From Pseudisothecium myosuroides (Eukaryota; Streptophyta; Bryopsida; Hypnales; Lembophyllaceae): DNA of 64,000 bases. How positions within the stretch are numbered: position 1 is the first letter of the stretch; each line of letters starts with the position of its first letter. This document shows, piece by piece, positions 32,710 through 47,108 of the stretch. The notes beneath the pieces were generated by a model that worked only from the letters and a program-made list of their open reading frames with translations, was not told the origin of the DNA and did no database searches. The position numbers were made by a program, and so were the translations under genes. Location: NCBI GenBank assembly GCA_951799445.1, contig OX637292.1:1925296-1989295 (forward strand). Reading direction: 5' to 3'.

Positions 32710-35700
32710 TCAAATATGTGGTATCAACTTTGGCAATGCAGTAGGAAGATGCCAAGATCCCATAGTTTCATCAATCCAACTTTTATCTTCAAAAGGAATT
32801 GGAACAGTCTCCTTCTCAACTTTGCCTAGAAGATTATAAGTATAGCAAAACATCCATAACTAAGTTAATATGAGGGCCTATACTTGCACTCTTCTCTTAG
32901 TTTTTATTCAATTATGATTTATTAGGCTACATATGAACATACATTGTAGCCGAGGAGCTATTTGCTTGATGTGTGTATGTTGGGAGGGTGAATGGGCCAA
33001 TGCTTCTTCAGATCTAGCCTTGAATAATTCAAACCTACTTTGTGCACCTACAAAATCATTGTTGTGAGGTCCTCATTATTCCTTCATGGTTGGCATACCT
33101 TGATGGTAATCTATCTCAATAATTAATACACATGATTCAACCACTTTGGCATAGCGGTTAAGCTATCGTAAATGTCAAATGGAATATAGAATATTGTTAA
33201 TTTAATATAATTGAGTTTTTCAAGTATATGCATATCTAATGTAGAGAGACAAGAAAACTTTCTAGACAAAGCATTCATGTCTTTAAAGCTCAAAGTTTTG
33301 ACCTTGATGAACTGCTTTCTTTTTCTCAAGCATTTTTTGAACTTTGGCCCTTGCTTTCATATAGGACTCAACAGTTTTTTCATCTTTAAATCCCCTGGTT
33401 CAATTACACATCAAATTTTAAGACAATATATGCACATAGACTCTTAAAAAAATTCTTAAGAGCATACTATTTTATCTAATATATGGATTGTGACTATCAA
33501 GGTAACCTTAAAGATGTATACGGGCTGTTAGATAGATCTTCAAAGTGGCATTTTTGAGTTTACATTAATTAGATCTCAAGGAAATGAATATTCTCTTTTT
33601 TGCAAGGGATGCATGGAAAACAATTTAGTTCATTCAAAAGATTTTGTAGGTGATAGAAGCCACAAGATTCAAAGTAAAAATTAAGTTCAATAAACATGAA
33701 CAAACAAGCAAAAACTGAACCATTCTTTAGCAATCTCAGCAATAGTTGCTTTCTTCTTCTCCGCTCGAAGGTCCTTTCCACAAACATGTCCCTGATGCAT
33801 TGAAATGTAGACTAGGTCAAGTCCGCGTACGATGGCAACTGGCAATATTGTTAAATAACCTTGCTTAAATGCATGTGGGACATTTTGGTAGGAACTAAAT
33901 AATCCAAAACGATGTAAGATATGATGAAATCAACTTACCTTCACTTTTGGGCTAGATTCAGTTATAAATTGTTGTAACTGTAATTGGGAAGTCACTCGTG
34001 GAGTATGTCTCGGCAATTCTATATGATCTTCATTTTGAAGTGCAATGCTTTGCTCTACTTGCTACTTGAAGAACCACCAAAATAATTAAGACTTACGGTT
34101 TGCGATTTGTGATAGATGTTCATCATTTCCTAAGAATATAAATTTGTCTAGAGATGACATTTTTAATAATAAAAAAATATTACCACGAGAAAAAAAAATT
34201 GAATGAAATTAATACTTGTACATCATTTGGCAACAGAGAACTTGATGCATTATCAAATGATGGTTGTAATGCTAATTCGGTTGCATTCAATCTCTTGGAC
34301 AAATGTGGAGGAAAACAACTTGTATTTGTAGATATCTTAATAGATTTGCTTTGTATTTGTGTTTGTTTACATTGGATCTGCATGTTCTTGATGCTATTAT
34401 GATTTTTACATAAAACTGCAACTTTCATGTTTCCCTTCTGCTTGCCAATATTTGGAAATAAGCACGTTTCATGACTCCTACTTAAAAGTGGCCCATTGCC
34501 CTCTTCAACCAACTCCACCATTAGATTTGCATTTGTAGAGCTAGTCTTGAGTTTATACAAATTTTCAGGTGGACCAAGTTCTTTTAAAGCTTGAAGTTTG
34601 CAAAATAGGGAGTACTCGTCTTCAAAAACAAGGGGATTAAGTACAAATTCATTTTCATCAACAGCAACATATTCAAAATCATCATCGTCAACAAATCGTA
34701 ACCTTGATAGGGCTTTTTGATATCGTTTTCTAGCTAAGAAACCTCTCCAAAAGGCTTGCAACTTCATGGTTGAAATTACAACTTTTCTAAGCATCCAACC
34801 TCTCCAAGCACCCTACTTAAAAAGAGGCCAAATATATAATAAGTGTTGTGAAAGGTTTAAAAAAAAACATTGATTAATGTCTATTCAAACTCTTTTTGAC
34901 TAGAATGCAGTATAAATGTGTGCATGAATCCAAAGTATACTAGAAGATTGGAACTTGCCTGAATTCGAAGTATACTATTTTTAAACCTCAATTTCTCTAA
35001 TAATCGTTGAGTCTCTCGTGCCTTGAGAGCATCTACAGCCAACTTTTGCATCTTAATGTTATTTTTCCTAGCCAACATGCCCCGTCCTAATGCTTGCAAT
35101 TGTTTGACCCTTGATAGTTGATCTTCAATTTCTGCCCTATACACTACATTCTCTTGATATATATCTTGGTACTTGCAATCTATATATTCTATGTAGTCAT
35201 TTAAATATTGGTCTATGTTGTGAGACTCTAATGTGTTTATGATGTCCTTGCCAACTTCTTTCTCTATAGATTGTTGCCCAAATTTTCCTTCTTGTACAAG
35301 AAACTCTTTTCGAAAGTTGGTCTCTTTGGACCAAAAGTGACTTTTTCTATGACTTTCAAACATTTCTTGAAATGCTAGGCAATTCCATTTTTCTTTTGCG
35401 GTGGAGTGGCATGGAAGGGATGTCAAGGGATGAAAGTTGGATCCCCTTGGAGAGACCAATTGAGCCTTTAAAATTAAATTTGCATTAGCCATTTCATGTA
35501 AGCGAAAGAGAATTGCCCATAAAATTGTTCCTTTGGCTTTAGCATCTTGCATTATTTCAATATTCTGTCTATCTACTACTTTTAATTTGACATTTCCTCC
35601 TTGATCAGCAAATGTCGTTGAAGAGGTCAAAGAGTATTGATCAATGAAACTCCTATTATTGTTGTTAAGCCATTGCCTTGTCACATCTTTTGGATTTTCA

Positions 35701-38700
35701 TATGAAAAAAAAGGATTTTCGGCTTGAGTTGCATTTTCATGTAGATATTGAATGCCAGAAACTTTTATGTACTTCAAGAAAATAGAATGGAATGCCTTTT
35801 CTCGAAATCTCTCTTCAACAAGTTCATTGTCAAGTTCAATTAACCATGGAATAGCCTCTAAAACCTTGTCAACATGTTCCACTTGTTCAGAGATAGGATT
35901 GTCATTCATTTGGAGTGTTCGCAATCGTCGAAAAGATGACAAGTGACTAATTTGGGAAAGTTCTGCCACATGATTAAAGGATATGTCCAAAACCTAGAGT
36001 ATACAATGTAGTCTTGTTAGAAGGAGACATCTCGGCCCAATTTACAACTTGTATGCTAACTTAGTCAAAAATCAAGAAAGCAAATCTATAGAGAACAAAA
36101 TGATTATATATCCCAACAACATACTAAAATAGAACTAGTCAAAATAGTAGTAGAGTAGATAGAAGATGAAAAAAACATAAGAAATGCAATGCAAATTAGA
36201 GTATTGATAAAAAAAAAGATGCATTCACCTCTAGAGAAGGGCAACCCAATAATGACTCCAAATTGTCAATTAAGTTATCTTGCAAGTAAAACCTTTGTAA
36301 ATTGGGAAGCCAAGATTTACAAGCAATAGATGTAATAGAGTTTCCATTTAACCAAATTTCACAAAGCATGACACTTCCTAAGTGAGTTGGAAGCTCTGTC
36401 AATCGATTACGAGAGGCCACTAGAGACACCAACAAAGGGCAATGGCTCAAGCCTTTCCAAAGACTCCGGCCCTTGATTTTGTTTTGGCTTACATTAAGAA
36501 GGCGGAGTTTTTTGAGGCCAACAAAAGCACGGCCATCAGATCCACCAAGTGTAACAAGCTCATTAGAGCTTAGATCCAACACTTCTAGACTAGGACATAA
36601 GCCACCTAATTCCCAGATACGGCCAATTCGATTATTTCCTAAATACAACTTCTTCAAATTAGGCCAAAGACTCTGGGCACAATGCTCATGGCTATTGCGA
36701 GAGGTAAGACATGAACAAGGATCATTTTTGTCCTCCCTAAACCTTGGAGTCCCTTCACAACTTCGAGCCAATGCATATGGGATTGATGACATGGATAAAC
36801 AATAATCACTACCTTTTGATGTCATTGTCGTTGTCTTTGTTTTTCTTGTTCCAACCTTAGGATCAACAACTTCTAGTTTCTTGTATTCTTCCGTACTAGG
36901 GCCAATGTAGGAAATGAAGTTTCCCCCAAGAAACAATACTTTTAAATTTTGCAATGGCTCTATTCCCTTGAAATCATTCAAAAGATTGTCCTTGATAAAA
37001 ACATACTCCAGTGACCTTTCACAACCATAAAACGCCCCTTTGAGCATGCTAAGCTTGTTTTTGTTCATTATAAATATTTGCAAATTTGGACACCATTGAC
37101 CCAAAATTCCCACACCTAAAGATGTCATGTTCTTGTGCAATAGACTGAGTCTTACAACTCTATGCAGTTTTGTTTGATTACAATGTGCACTTACTTCCAA
37201 TATTCTCCTTGTTAGGGTACAAGTGGATAAGGATTCTCCCCCGCACAAGTGTGGTGACTTTAGTGTATGCCAATATTCATCATCGCCATTGTTGTTTTCA
37301 TTTCTATGATCTGAAATGATGGCTTCCGCCATTTCCTCCTCTATATCTAGATTTCTTCCTTCCCTTATATGACATTGTCCATTAATGGTTTGCCATTGTA
37401 TTTTTTTTGCAATTTTGTCCGAGGATTGTGGTAGCATTGCAATTTTTAAACCTATTTTTACAGGGCTTTTTGATGAAAACACCTTTAGAAATGGTTGTGA
37501 ATATTGATGTTTCCATCGGCTTCTTATTTTGTCCACTTCCTGCCAACTCATGCTATATGTGACAAGAGGGAGAAGTTTTTTAAGTGTATTACTTTCATAT
37601 CCAACTTCTAGGCATTGTTTTTTTACAGCCTTGTGATCTTCACTATTCAACATACCAAGGTTCAATATAAATATTATGAATAAGATTAAAACCATAGTAA
37701 AATTCAAACATTCACCCCAAATTCCATTAATCAATCTTCTTATAAAAATGTAATAAGGTTTAACTTGAAAAAATAACTTTACTAAGATAATTAAACATAT
37801 ATTTGGAGAAATAATGTATGCATATGTAGTACCTATTTGAAGGAGAATATCCCAATGTTACAGCTTTTACATTAAGGATAGCTTTCCTTATTTCACAATC
37901 AAAATTGATAGGAAAACCCATCAAGTCACATTCAAACACCGCAACTATGGACCTTTTGATCTTTGTATGCTCTAAAATAATACCTCTTTCTAATGTTTGC
38001 AACAAATTCTTTAGAATATCTACATCAATTCCAACACTTTTGCTACGCCAATGTAGTTCCTTCCACTTTCCAAGAAAATTGTCTCCCTTGCTAATTGATT
38101 GCCTAATGTAATTAATCAATTCCATAATAAACATTACAATCTGCTTGCGAATGTGTCGGACAACAATAGCCATTTCGGTGTCTAAACCAAATCTAAATCC
38201 CTCAAGCAAGAGTTGTTTCACCCTTTTTACTTCATATTTTGTGTTTGTAGCTTGCATCAATTGTTTTTGCACATGTGTAATCTTTTGTCTAAACCTTGCA
38301 GAATACTCAATGGCAATTTCTCTAAAATCAAAATATTTAGCTAATCGCAACCACTCATGGAAAGACTTTAGTGCTCCACTTGTTGTTGAAGTCTCTAATC
38401 TACACAATAAAATAAAACAATACAAAAAATGATGACTATAGAGTACCATTCTTGGTACCATTAAAAATATTAAAAAAACAAATAAAAATGCAAGATTATT
38501 GTACAAGGTGATATCTACAAAAAATTATTGGACTTATAATGTCACAACTACTCTAAAATACACACATGCAATGATATGATATAATACTTGCAGTGATTCA
38601 ATAGATGTAGCTTTTAGAAGCAAAGAATTGAAAACACCACAAACCCGGTCAACACATAATTTTCTTTTTCTAATATAATTTCTTGAATTTCCTTTGCCAA

Positions 38701-41700
38701 TATTGTCAACCCAAGTCTTTGTGCTTCTTTCACCTTTTCAAAAATTGCCTTTCTTTCAATTCTCCAACTCAATGCCATTTGTTGCAACCACCAGCTTATT
38801 TCTATCTTTGCAGCTTCCCAATGTTCTTGTATTATATCCACATGTTCTTTAAGACCTACAGACAAAGCTCTTTCCACACTAGCCTCATACTCATCCCAAC
38901 TTCCTACTTTAGAAACTTGAATTAGATGCTTTAGAGTAGCATCACGAGTCTTTGCTTCTGATTCAATTAGCTCCTACATAACCATAAGCAAAGCAATAAG
39001 CATAAATTACTACTCCACCTCTAAAAAAGTAGGTTAAATGTCAAATATTTCCTGCAATATTAAACTCAATAATCGGTTGAAGGCACATTATAAACAATTC
39101 AAAGAATAGAAGTTGTTTGGGCCTTGGAATATTTTTTAAATAGACAATGTACAAAATTGTTTTTGAAAAGGTTATGCAATCTGAACCACTTCCTACTCTA
39201 CTTTTAGAAATCAAAGCAATGAAAATGAATGTTGTCATCAAAAGACTACGCATAATTGTATTATATAGTTGGGGGAATGCTAGCATGTGAGCATAGAATC
39301 TATGAGCCCATGAGCCTAGGAATCTATATTATAGACACCTTCTATGGTTATCAGTGTCTATATTATAGGTACCTATGTTATATACTCTTTCCATGTTATA
39401 GTGTACCTCTATTAGAAGTACATATGCTGTAAACACCTTCAAATGGTTGTAGGTACATACCTACAATTAGGTTCAAGCCTTGTAGGCTCACATCTTTGTG
39501 CTCACACGCTAGCATCGTTGTATATGGTTGTATGGTGGGGATCACTTAATACCTTGAATTTCTTTTCTTCTAGGCCCATGCTTTTAGCTTCTATAATCAA
39601 AACTTGAAGTTTAAGCAATGGTTGGGATTGAAAGGTCTCGTGTTTGATCTCATTAGACATATGCAGATGTCTTATCCTCTTTTGAGCAAATTCAAGTTTC
39701 ATTATATCCAATTCTTTGTGTAGACCTATCTTTTGAGCTTCTATGGAATATTCAATGAGTGTGCTTAAATTTCCTTCTTCAATAGCAATAGCTAAAATTT
39801 TCATCACCTATAGTCACTCCACAAATATTGCTAATGATAAGAAAGTTCAGCATGGCAACATCAATCTAAACCATGGAAAGAATAAATTAAAGTTGGTCAA
39901 AACCTAATTGTACATATAATATCTCTTGTGTATTCAAATCATTTGTCAAATGCATACACATTCATTGGTATTTCTACCTTGCATCTTTGACCTTTTAGTT
40001 GTTGAACTTTCCGCCGACAAAAAAATCCCCGCACTACTTTTTGAATGGAAATACAACAATTATTAAGCATTCTACATCTTTTCTTTTTGAAAGCCCTTGT
40101 AATTCTTTGAGCAGCTAAATTCCTTTTCTCCTATTCTACCACATAAAGAATATACAATTCTAAAATTATTAAAGACTAGAAAATTAAGATGTTCATCAGA
40201 GCACACCATGGTTGCAAATGATTATGCCATAAATTGAGTAGCATCAAAAATAAGAGGATCGTAATCTAATCATTTAAATTAGATCCAAGAATTTTATATG
40301 TACTTCTTCCAATCTTTGAAACTTGAAGTACTCCTCTACACTTTGCGCCTTCAAATCCTAGCACAAAGGAAGGCTTGATGGTTTGAAATACTTTCAGTGG
40401 CATATAAAGTAAATAAACAAAAACAAATACAAACATATCTACACTATGATAGAATTCTCAATTTTCTTGTTATTACAAGCATGTTCAGACACTAGAATTG
40501 TTGCAAGAAATACTTATTGATTTGTACCAAATTAGGGTAACACTGAGAGTATTAAAAAACAAAGAAAAAAGTAAAATACAGTACTTAACTTTAAAAATGA
40601 TTGAAATAACACATTAAAAAAAATTAGAGCCTATTGAGGTCATTTCCAAAACTGTACAAAAAAAATCAATGAAACATTTCAAGGGAATTGATGCTTTATT
40701 TCTTTTATTTTTAAAAAGTAGTAGAAATTTCAAAAAAAATTGTCTATTGAAAGTTGTCTAATTTTAGAATAAATTTTTGTAGATTTATTTAAGTTTGATA
40801 AAAGAACTTTCTTCTTGTACCTAAGCTTCAAATTTATGAAATGAATAAAAAATAGTATTAGAAATCAAAATTGTAGAAATAGACATTTGATTGAAGGCTA
40901 TTTATAAATAATAAAGATCTTTTCTGTAAGATACAAAAAATTATAGAAGCTGAAAATAGTTCATATACCTAAGAAATTATGAATCTTAAGTCTATTGAAG
41001 GTGTAACACAAAAATTGAGGCAAATGAATTACCTCTCATTAAAGGAACAGATTAAAACTAGTGCAAGTGTTTTTTGCAACTGCTCATTAAGGGAAACTTT
41101 TAGAAAGGACAAAAAAAGCATTTATAACAGTTTTGTTAATTATTAAAAGCAAAGATATCTCGGTAATAGTCTTTTTCTATTAGTACATGAAAAGATACAT
41201 TAGTCTCACAATTTTCTTTCCCAAAATTACCCAGTTTTCAGTCAAGTTTTTAAGTTGAGTATTACTCGACTCTAATTCTTGCCGAAGCTCTTCCACTCTC
41301 CTGCACTTCAAGCTCAAATATATTTATCATAGTAGTCATAACAATTTTGCATTGATATACGATAATCGAGATAGTTTTGGACAAGTGAAAAACATATTTT
41401 CTACTGAATATTTCTTAGGTATTTATCACTATCAAGACATGCTAGTTAGAAGCATAATCACAAATAAATAATTGACACTAATCATGTTATCTTTATGGAA
41501 TCCTTGATAAATATGATGTCTAATATTTTCAAAGATTTAATTTGAGATATCAAACCATTTAAAGAAGGGATTTCAAAATTACTTACTGTTGCCTTATAAT
41601 TTCTTCTTCTTTGAGAGATGCTTGTTTTTCCTCATGTTCTAATTGGAATGGATTCTACAAGCCCTATACCTTAAAGTTAGTTTTTAATTTATTATAAGAT

Positions 41701-43048
41701 ACAACTATTAATGCTTTAAATAATATAATGAAGCTAGACGCTTCCAAATATGCATACTTCTTTCTCTAGCTTGAAATCTTATTAAGAAGTTAATAAAAAG
41801 TGATGAATTATTAAAGACTTGGCTTTGGTAGAAACTAGTCATTAAATTAGTAGAATTACAAAAAAAATTATTATAAATATAAAAGATATTTAAGCAAACA
41901 TGGTTATCCCACACAATGAGGAATTTATTTCAAAGATCCTTGATAACAAGCTTATGATATTTTACTTTGCAATTCAAGTGAAAAGAAATACCTACTTGGA
42001 GAATTCTTTCCATATTTGCTACTTCTTCTTCTTCTTGTCTTAAAGCTTCATTCCTACACAATTTTTCTTTTTCTCTTTTTGTTTGTCTTTGAGCTTCAGA
42101 TGCCATGATACTCTCGATGAAATTGGATCTCTGATTTGACAACTTGTTGAGATTATTCAATTCGTCATTTGGTGGGGATGAAGACCATAATTCAGGGCTT
42201 ACTAAATTTACGTCCATTTTCGACGACTTTAGATTTTCACATGCTAATGGAAATTCTTTACTTTGAGATTCTAAAATTCCTAAATCTTTAGAATCTATCG
42301 TTCCAATTTGATGATCAATCAATCCCAAATTGTGAGACATTCCAACATCTTCTAAACATGTTTGTATGGAGCTTTGACCTCCCACATCTAGATCTGATTT
42401 TTCAAAATTATAATTTGGTAATACAGAAAAATGTAAATCCCTTTCTTGTAGTTCTTCAAAATCTTGTTGGAAAATGCTACTTGAACTTAGCACTTTGTTT
42501 TGCAAATCATTCTTCAAAAATGTTGCGTCAAATTCCCTTATGGTTTCACTATTTTCTCTATGCAAATCATTTTTTGAAGATGTGCCAACTATATTTGGTA
42601 CACGCAAATAGCTACCTTCAACAATATCATTGTTGAGAAGGACCTCATTATTCCAAACAGTCCTCCAAATTCTTTTTTCAAAATCTTCTATTGATTCATT
42701 ATTAATTTTATCCATGTTTTCTCCTTCATTATTTTTCTTGTGCACATTGACTCCAAAGTCATCATCATTTGAGGTTGTACGTTGCTCTGAGCTCAAGCAA
42801 AAGATTTCATCTTGGACACTTGTGTCAATAATATTTTTGTCTAATCCAGAAAGATTTTGCAGCAACATGGTCTCAAAATTGTTGCCTTCTAAATTTTCCT
42901 TGACAGACTTGCACGTCAATGACTGATTTATTTCCTTCAAGTTTTCTTCAAATATTTGCAATTTTTCTTCTTGCAACCTCCACCTATCTATAAGCAATTG
43001 TAATCCACTACTACAATGTTTTGGTTGAGAGAGTAGAACAGGATCCAT
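32710..43048 (-). CDS. LRRIQ1: LRRIQ1-like leucine-rich-repeat and IQ-motif protein, 14 exons
   Basis: Inferred exons: 43048-41996, 41654-41587, 41300-41231, 40130-39978, 39807-39553, 38973-38645, 38399-37833, 37642-36229, 35993-34959, 34812-34216, 34061-33939, 33791-33721, 33394-33303, 32825-32710. They sum to 5,943 nt with no internal stop, giving 1,980 residues; human LRRIQ1 is about 1,720. Order: acidic N-terminus; a coiled coil near 320-400; IQ motifs near 398-448 (AAQRITRAFKKKR, IQKVVRGFFCRRK); helical linker; leucine-rich repeats about 1000-1330 (NLKKLYLGNNRIGRI, LEVLDLSSNELVTLG); IQ motifs about 1590-1680 (IQGAWRGWMLRKVV, LQAFWRGFLARKRYQK); and a conserved basic tail (KDLRAEKKKATIAEIAKEW). 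IQ motifs bind calmodulin-like light chains. The family tracks with cilia, so a role in sperm flagella is likely (inferred). All introns are GT-AG except one GC-AG. Confidence 0.85.
39278..39514. mobile_element. MITE family 2, copy A (237 bp), inside an LRRIQ1 intron
   Basis: The ends TGCTAGCATGTGAGC and (reverse complement) TGCTAGCGTGTGAGC form a 15-bp inverted repeat with one mismatch. The interior shares TATATTATAGGTACCTATGTTATA with copy B at 23,376. It sits in the intron between exons 39807-39553 and 38973-38645. Confidence 0.75.
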
Positions 43049-44125
43049 CTTCAAACAATAGAACTTGCAAATACTCACAAAGAATAGTCTTTAGCTAAGT
43101 CTTCAATAGATTGAGTATTATTGTATATGGAATAGCAAAAGGAAACTGCAACAATAAGTACAACATTCTCTCGAGAGAAAATCAAGTTATGAACCAAAAA
43201 ATAAATATAAAAGTTGCTGAATTCTCTACTTCCATTGGTTCATATTTCATCTTGAAGTTCTTCATTCTCTACAATTCACCAATTTTAAATTAAAATATAA
43301 AAATTTGTGGAACCACAATTATGGCAAGGCCCTCTTTATAACAATCAATTTTTAACCCTAAAATATAGCCAATTGTCACAATTCCTATTGCATGCTATTG
43401 AGAAGAAAAAACATTAAGAGTAGGATTTCAAGGAACCAATTCAAATACAAAACATTCAATTACCATTCTTTCTTTTTACTTTGACACAAATGAAACATAA
43501 TTTTATTGCACAAAGAATAAAATACAAAGCTTACTAGCGTGGCAGGTCAGAACTTCAATCACCATTCTCAAGACCATTGTTTCTCTTTTCATACCTATTG
43601 TATATGGTAGCTTAAAATGTGGTGGATGCATTCCTATAATACCTTTGTCACTAAAACTTGAGAAGCTAAATTATTTAATGACATTCTAGCAAGATCATGA
43701 ATTGTCACTATAAACTATAAACATTAATTATATAACACATGATCCATAAGAAAATATTCAATTGTGCCTTAAAATAGCCATACATAAAACATTTAGGGAC
43801 CACAAAATATAAAAATACGTCAAATTCAAAATATTACCATTTAAAAACAACAACCTTTTTTTGTATCTTCTTTAGCCCTCAAAAAGTCACAATAATCCTT
43901 AGTTTGGAAAATAAAATAAAATATTAATTTATAGAAGTAATTTTATACAATTAAAAAAACTTAAAAATGCAATTTACAAACAAATGGATAAAATTACAAT
44001 TGCTTCATTGTAACTTGTAACAACAATGGCGAGTGTTAAATACAAATATAACATTGATAATAGAAACACTAAACAATTTCTTTAGAGGTAAACCAAATAT
44101 TTCATTTATAGGTTTTGCAACGTCT
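43049..44125. other. Upstream region of the LRRIQ1-like gene
   Basis: AT-rich 5' flank of the - strand gene. No promoter element could be assigned with confidence. Confidence 0.45.
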
Positions 44126-44129
44126 TTAA

Positions 44130-45020
44130 TCTCTAAAAGACCAAGTATCATTTTTTTGGCAACATAGCATTTTCGGTCATCCATTTAAGAATGGAATTTT
44201 TGGAGGTTTTCTTTGAAATTTTCACACAACATGTGGTTGACAAGTAGCTTTGAGGCGTAACAATTTTCATAACTTTTGACTATATGGTTAAAAAGTTATA
44301 ATATTTAATTTCTTTTGGAGCTCAGGCAGCCTAGGCAGCTCAAAAAAATCACTTTCTCAAGTAATAAAAATTTGAAATTGTCTTTTTAGATTTATATGTA
44401 CATGGAAAGCTTTGAATCATTCTATTTTGATTGGTAAGATGAAAATTATGAAGAGTTTTAGTTTGCAGGCAATTATGGAATTCTTACTCTAAAATAAATT
44501 TTGAATTTTTTCATTTAAGTCAATTCAAAAAAAAATCATAGGATATTAGATTGTTTATTACAACATTATGACCATTGGAATTGGCATTTTTCAATTCCAT
44601 AACTAAATTCTTAAACATTAAGTATTTTAAATCATTCTCTACTTCTTTCTACTTTCTACTATTTTTAAGCATGAATATGAAATAGTTTTAGTTGAAATTT
44701 TTTTTTTAATTTCTTCAATAGATTATGGAGAATTGCTAGTTGTAGGATCTACTCATTTTTTGGTAAAAAGTTTGAAAGATGACATCTAACCATTTGGGAA
44801 GAGTTGAAAATACTTATTTTTGAAATCTAAGCATCATAATCTTGCAATTGGTAAGGTTTTTTTATCAAGAATTTTAGGAAGGTGTACTCTAACAAGTTAC
44901 CTAGAAGATCTTATAGTTGGATTTGTTAAAAAATAAATGTAGGTGAAGATTTTAGCCTTGCTTTGAAGACTAGTATTTTGAAGCAATTTTTGGTCTCTAA
45001 ACATGAAAGAATTTTAGGGA
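44130..45020. mobile_element. Decayed piggyBac-like TTAA MITE copy (about 0.9 kb)
   Basis: The left end reads TTAA|TCTCTAAAAGACC and the right end TTTTAGGGA|TTAA (45,021-45,024), a degenerate form of the CCCCTAAAGGCCC terminus. The interior aligns with 63,446-64,000 (GAAAGCTTTGAATCATTCT, ATTGTTTATTACAAC...CCATTGG). It is older than the copies at 31.6 and 63.4 kb. Confidence 0.55.
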
Positions 45021-45434
45021 TTAAGCCAATAGTAATGAGTCTTTGTACTTTCATCCTTTATGTTTATAAATGCAAACCACAATCTATTATACTTTGATAA
45101 CTTTTCAGATTTTTATAGGACTATATTTATATTTTTCATCTGAATTTTGTTCATTTTTCTTCAAAAGTTTATAATAATTTCAAATGATTGTTCACCAAAG
45201 GATTAAAGGTTTGGAAAAATCAATTTTGGATGCAACATGATGTTTTGGGTGTATTTGATATATAATGCAAATATAAAGATATATTGTTGGAACAAAAATT
45301 TGTATACATGCTAAATTGGATCCAATGATTGACACTTGGCACTTCTAATTTAGGTCATTGTTGCACCCTCTCAAAAATCTAGAAAATGGTCATGTGTGGT
45401 GTTACATTTTATTAAAATAAGGTTTAAATGTTAA

Positions 45435-46000
45435 TTGCTAAAGGACCAAAGAACCCACTTTGGACTTTTTGAGAACTCTGGCATAATTTCATAATTAGGA
45501 ATTTTTATATGAAATTTTTAAAATGGATGCTAATCATCATAATCATCATCGTCTACAAGTAAAACTTTGTTTCATGTCATTCCAATAATTATTAAAAGTT
45601 TTTTTTGCAATTTCAATGTCAAAATGAGCAACTAAAAATTTATTCTGAAAAAATTAATTATTATTTTTAAACTATATAGACTAACACTTAATGAAAAACA
45701 TTTGAATCATTCAATTCCAAATAATGAAGTGAAAGTTATGGAGAGTTTTGATTTGTACAAAATGAAGGTAGAAAAACATAAAAGGTTGTCTTTTGCTTTC
45801 ACTTTTGAATTTTTTAAAATAAAAAAAGGTAAAAAAATACCAATTGTTTACAAGAACACTGAGAAGAACACTCACTTTTGGGATCAACAATTTTTAATTT
45901 CTTTTAAAAGTTATTGTCATTTTAGTTTTTTCTTTCATTTAGTACCACCTTCCAATTTATAATTTTAAAAATATAAATATGAAAAAAAATTGATTTAATT
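45435..46000. mobile_element. Probable further decayed copy of the TTAA family (right end unclear)
   Basis: TTAA|TTGCTAAAGGACCAAAG at 45,431 resembles the terminus, and ACATTTGAATCATTCAATTC followed by GTGAAAGTTATGGAGAG matches the internal segment of the 63.4-kb copy. The right end was not identified. Confidence 0.4.
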
Positions 46001-46780
46001 TTTTTACATATATTTTCAATCCATTTTTCAACATATTGACTAAAATTCACAAGTTATAGGGTATTCATGTTTTTTTTCTAAAAATATTGAAAGAAAATGT
46101 TGGCCATGGCGAACAAACTCCAAAGATATGCGAAGAAACAAATTTGCAGAACAAGAGTGCACTCAATTCCAAGAAGAAGCGCTAGAAGCAAAATTATAAT
46201 CCTAGTTTAACAAAAATGGAAAATCGAAGGAGAGTAAAGCAGGTTTTTGCAAGCTGAACCACAATCTAAAAAGGAGGACAAAAGCTAATAGACCACGTCA
46301 TCGTGCAGTGTGAAATGGGTTATAGATAAGATTTGGAAAACCAGAAACCAAGTTGATGCGGAATCGTTGCTATAGTCTCTATCCAAAAGGACATAGCCAA
46401 TGAGTTAAGGCCCTCATTGGTTGCTTGTCGTGTGGGACAATGGTGTCCACACTGTAGATGAAAAGTGCCATGAAACCAACCATGACTCACCGGTCTCCCC
46501 CTAATTAAGGATCGAGGCAAGGAGGCAGGACATTAAATCCATCGCACGAAGTGGGACCAACAAGATAAATTTTGTGTTTGGAGGATAAAAGTAAAAAAAA
46601 ATCCCCCTACTTTGTGCGGTCCCCGAGGTATGTCACAAACCTCTCTTCTCTAATTTGAGGTCTCTAATTGCAAATATGAATTCAGAATTTGCGAAAAAAA
46701 AATTGTGAGGCAAATAAATACTTCCTGCGTTTTTCCCCAGGGTAAATCCACCCCATTTTCGGGATTGTTTTTCCAGCCCT
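46001..46780. other. Intergenic DNA upstream of the COG5 fragment
   Basis: No supported gene. GC content rises toward 46,750, which may be the promoter side of the COG5 fragment. Confidence 0.4.
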
Positions 46781-47108
46781 GGCGGGGTGGACGGAACCTC
46801 TCACAAGCTTGTCGGCAGGGCCGTTTTGAATGTGAGCACAACTGCCGCGAGTAACTTAACTTCGTGTAGTGTTTGTGTGAGGCATTGGTTTGGGTTCTTC
46901 GTTGTTTGTGTGCTGTTGTTGTTTGGGCGCGTCATCATCGTCGTTCGTCGGGTCGGGTCGGGTTGGATTGTGAGATAACTTTCATCGGTGTGACGAGGTG
47001 GAGATGGCTAGGATTTTCGGCCCGCTGCAGCAGCACGAAGTGCGCATGTGATCTTCTGCATTGCATTGCGGTGCGGTGCGGCACGGATTTCTTCGCTGCG
47101 GCGATGAG

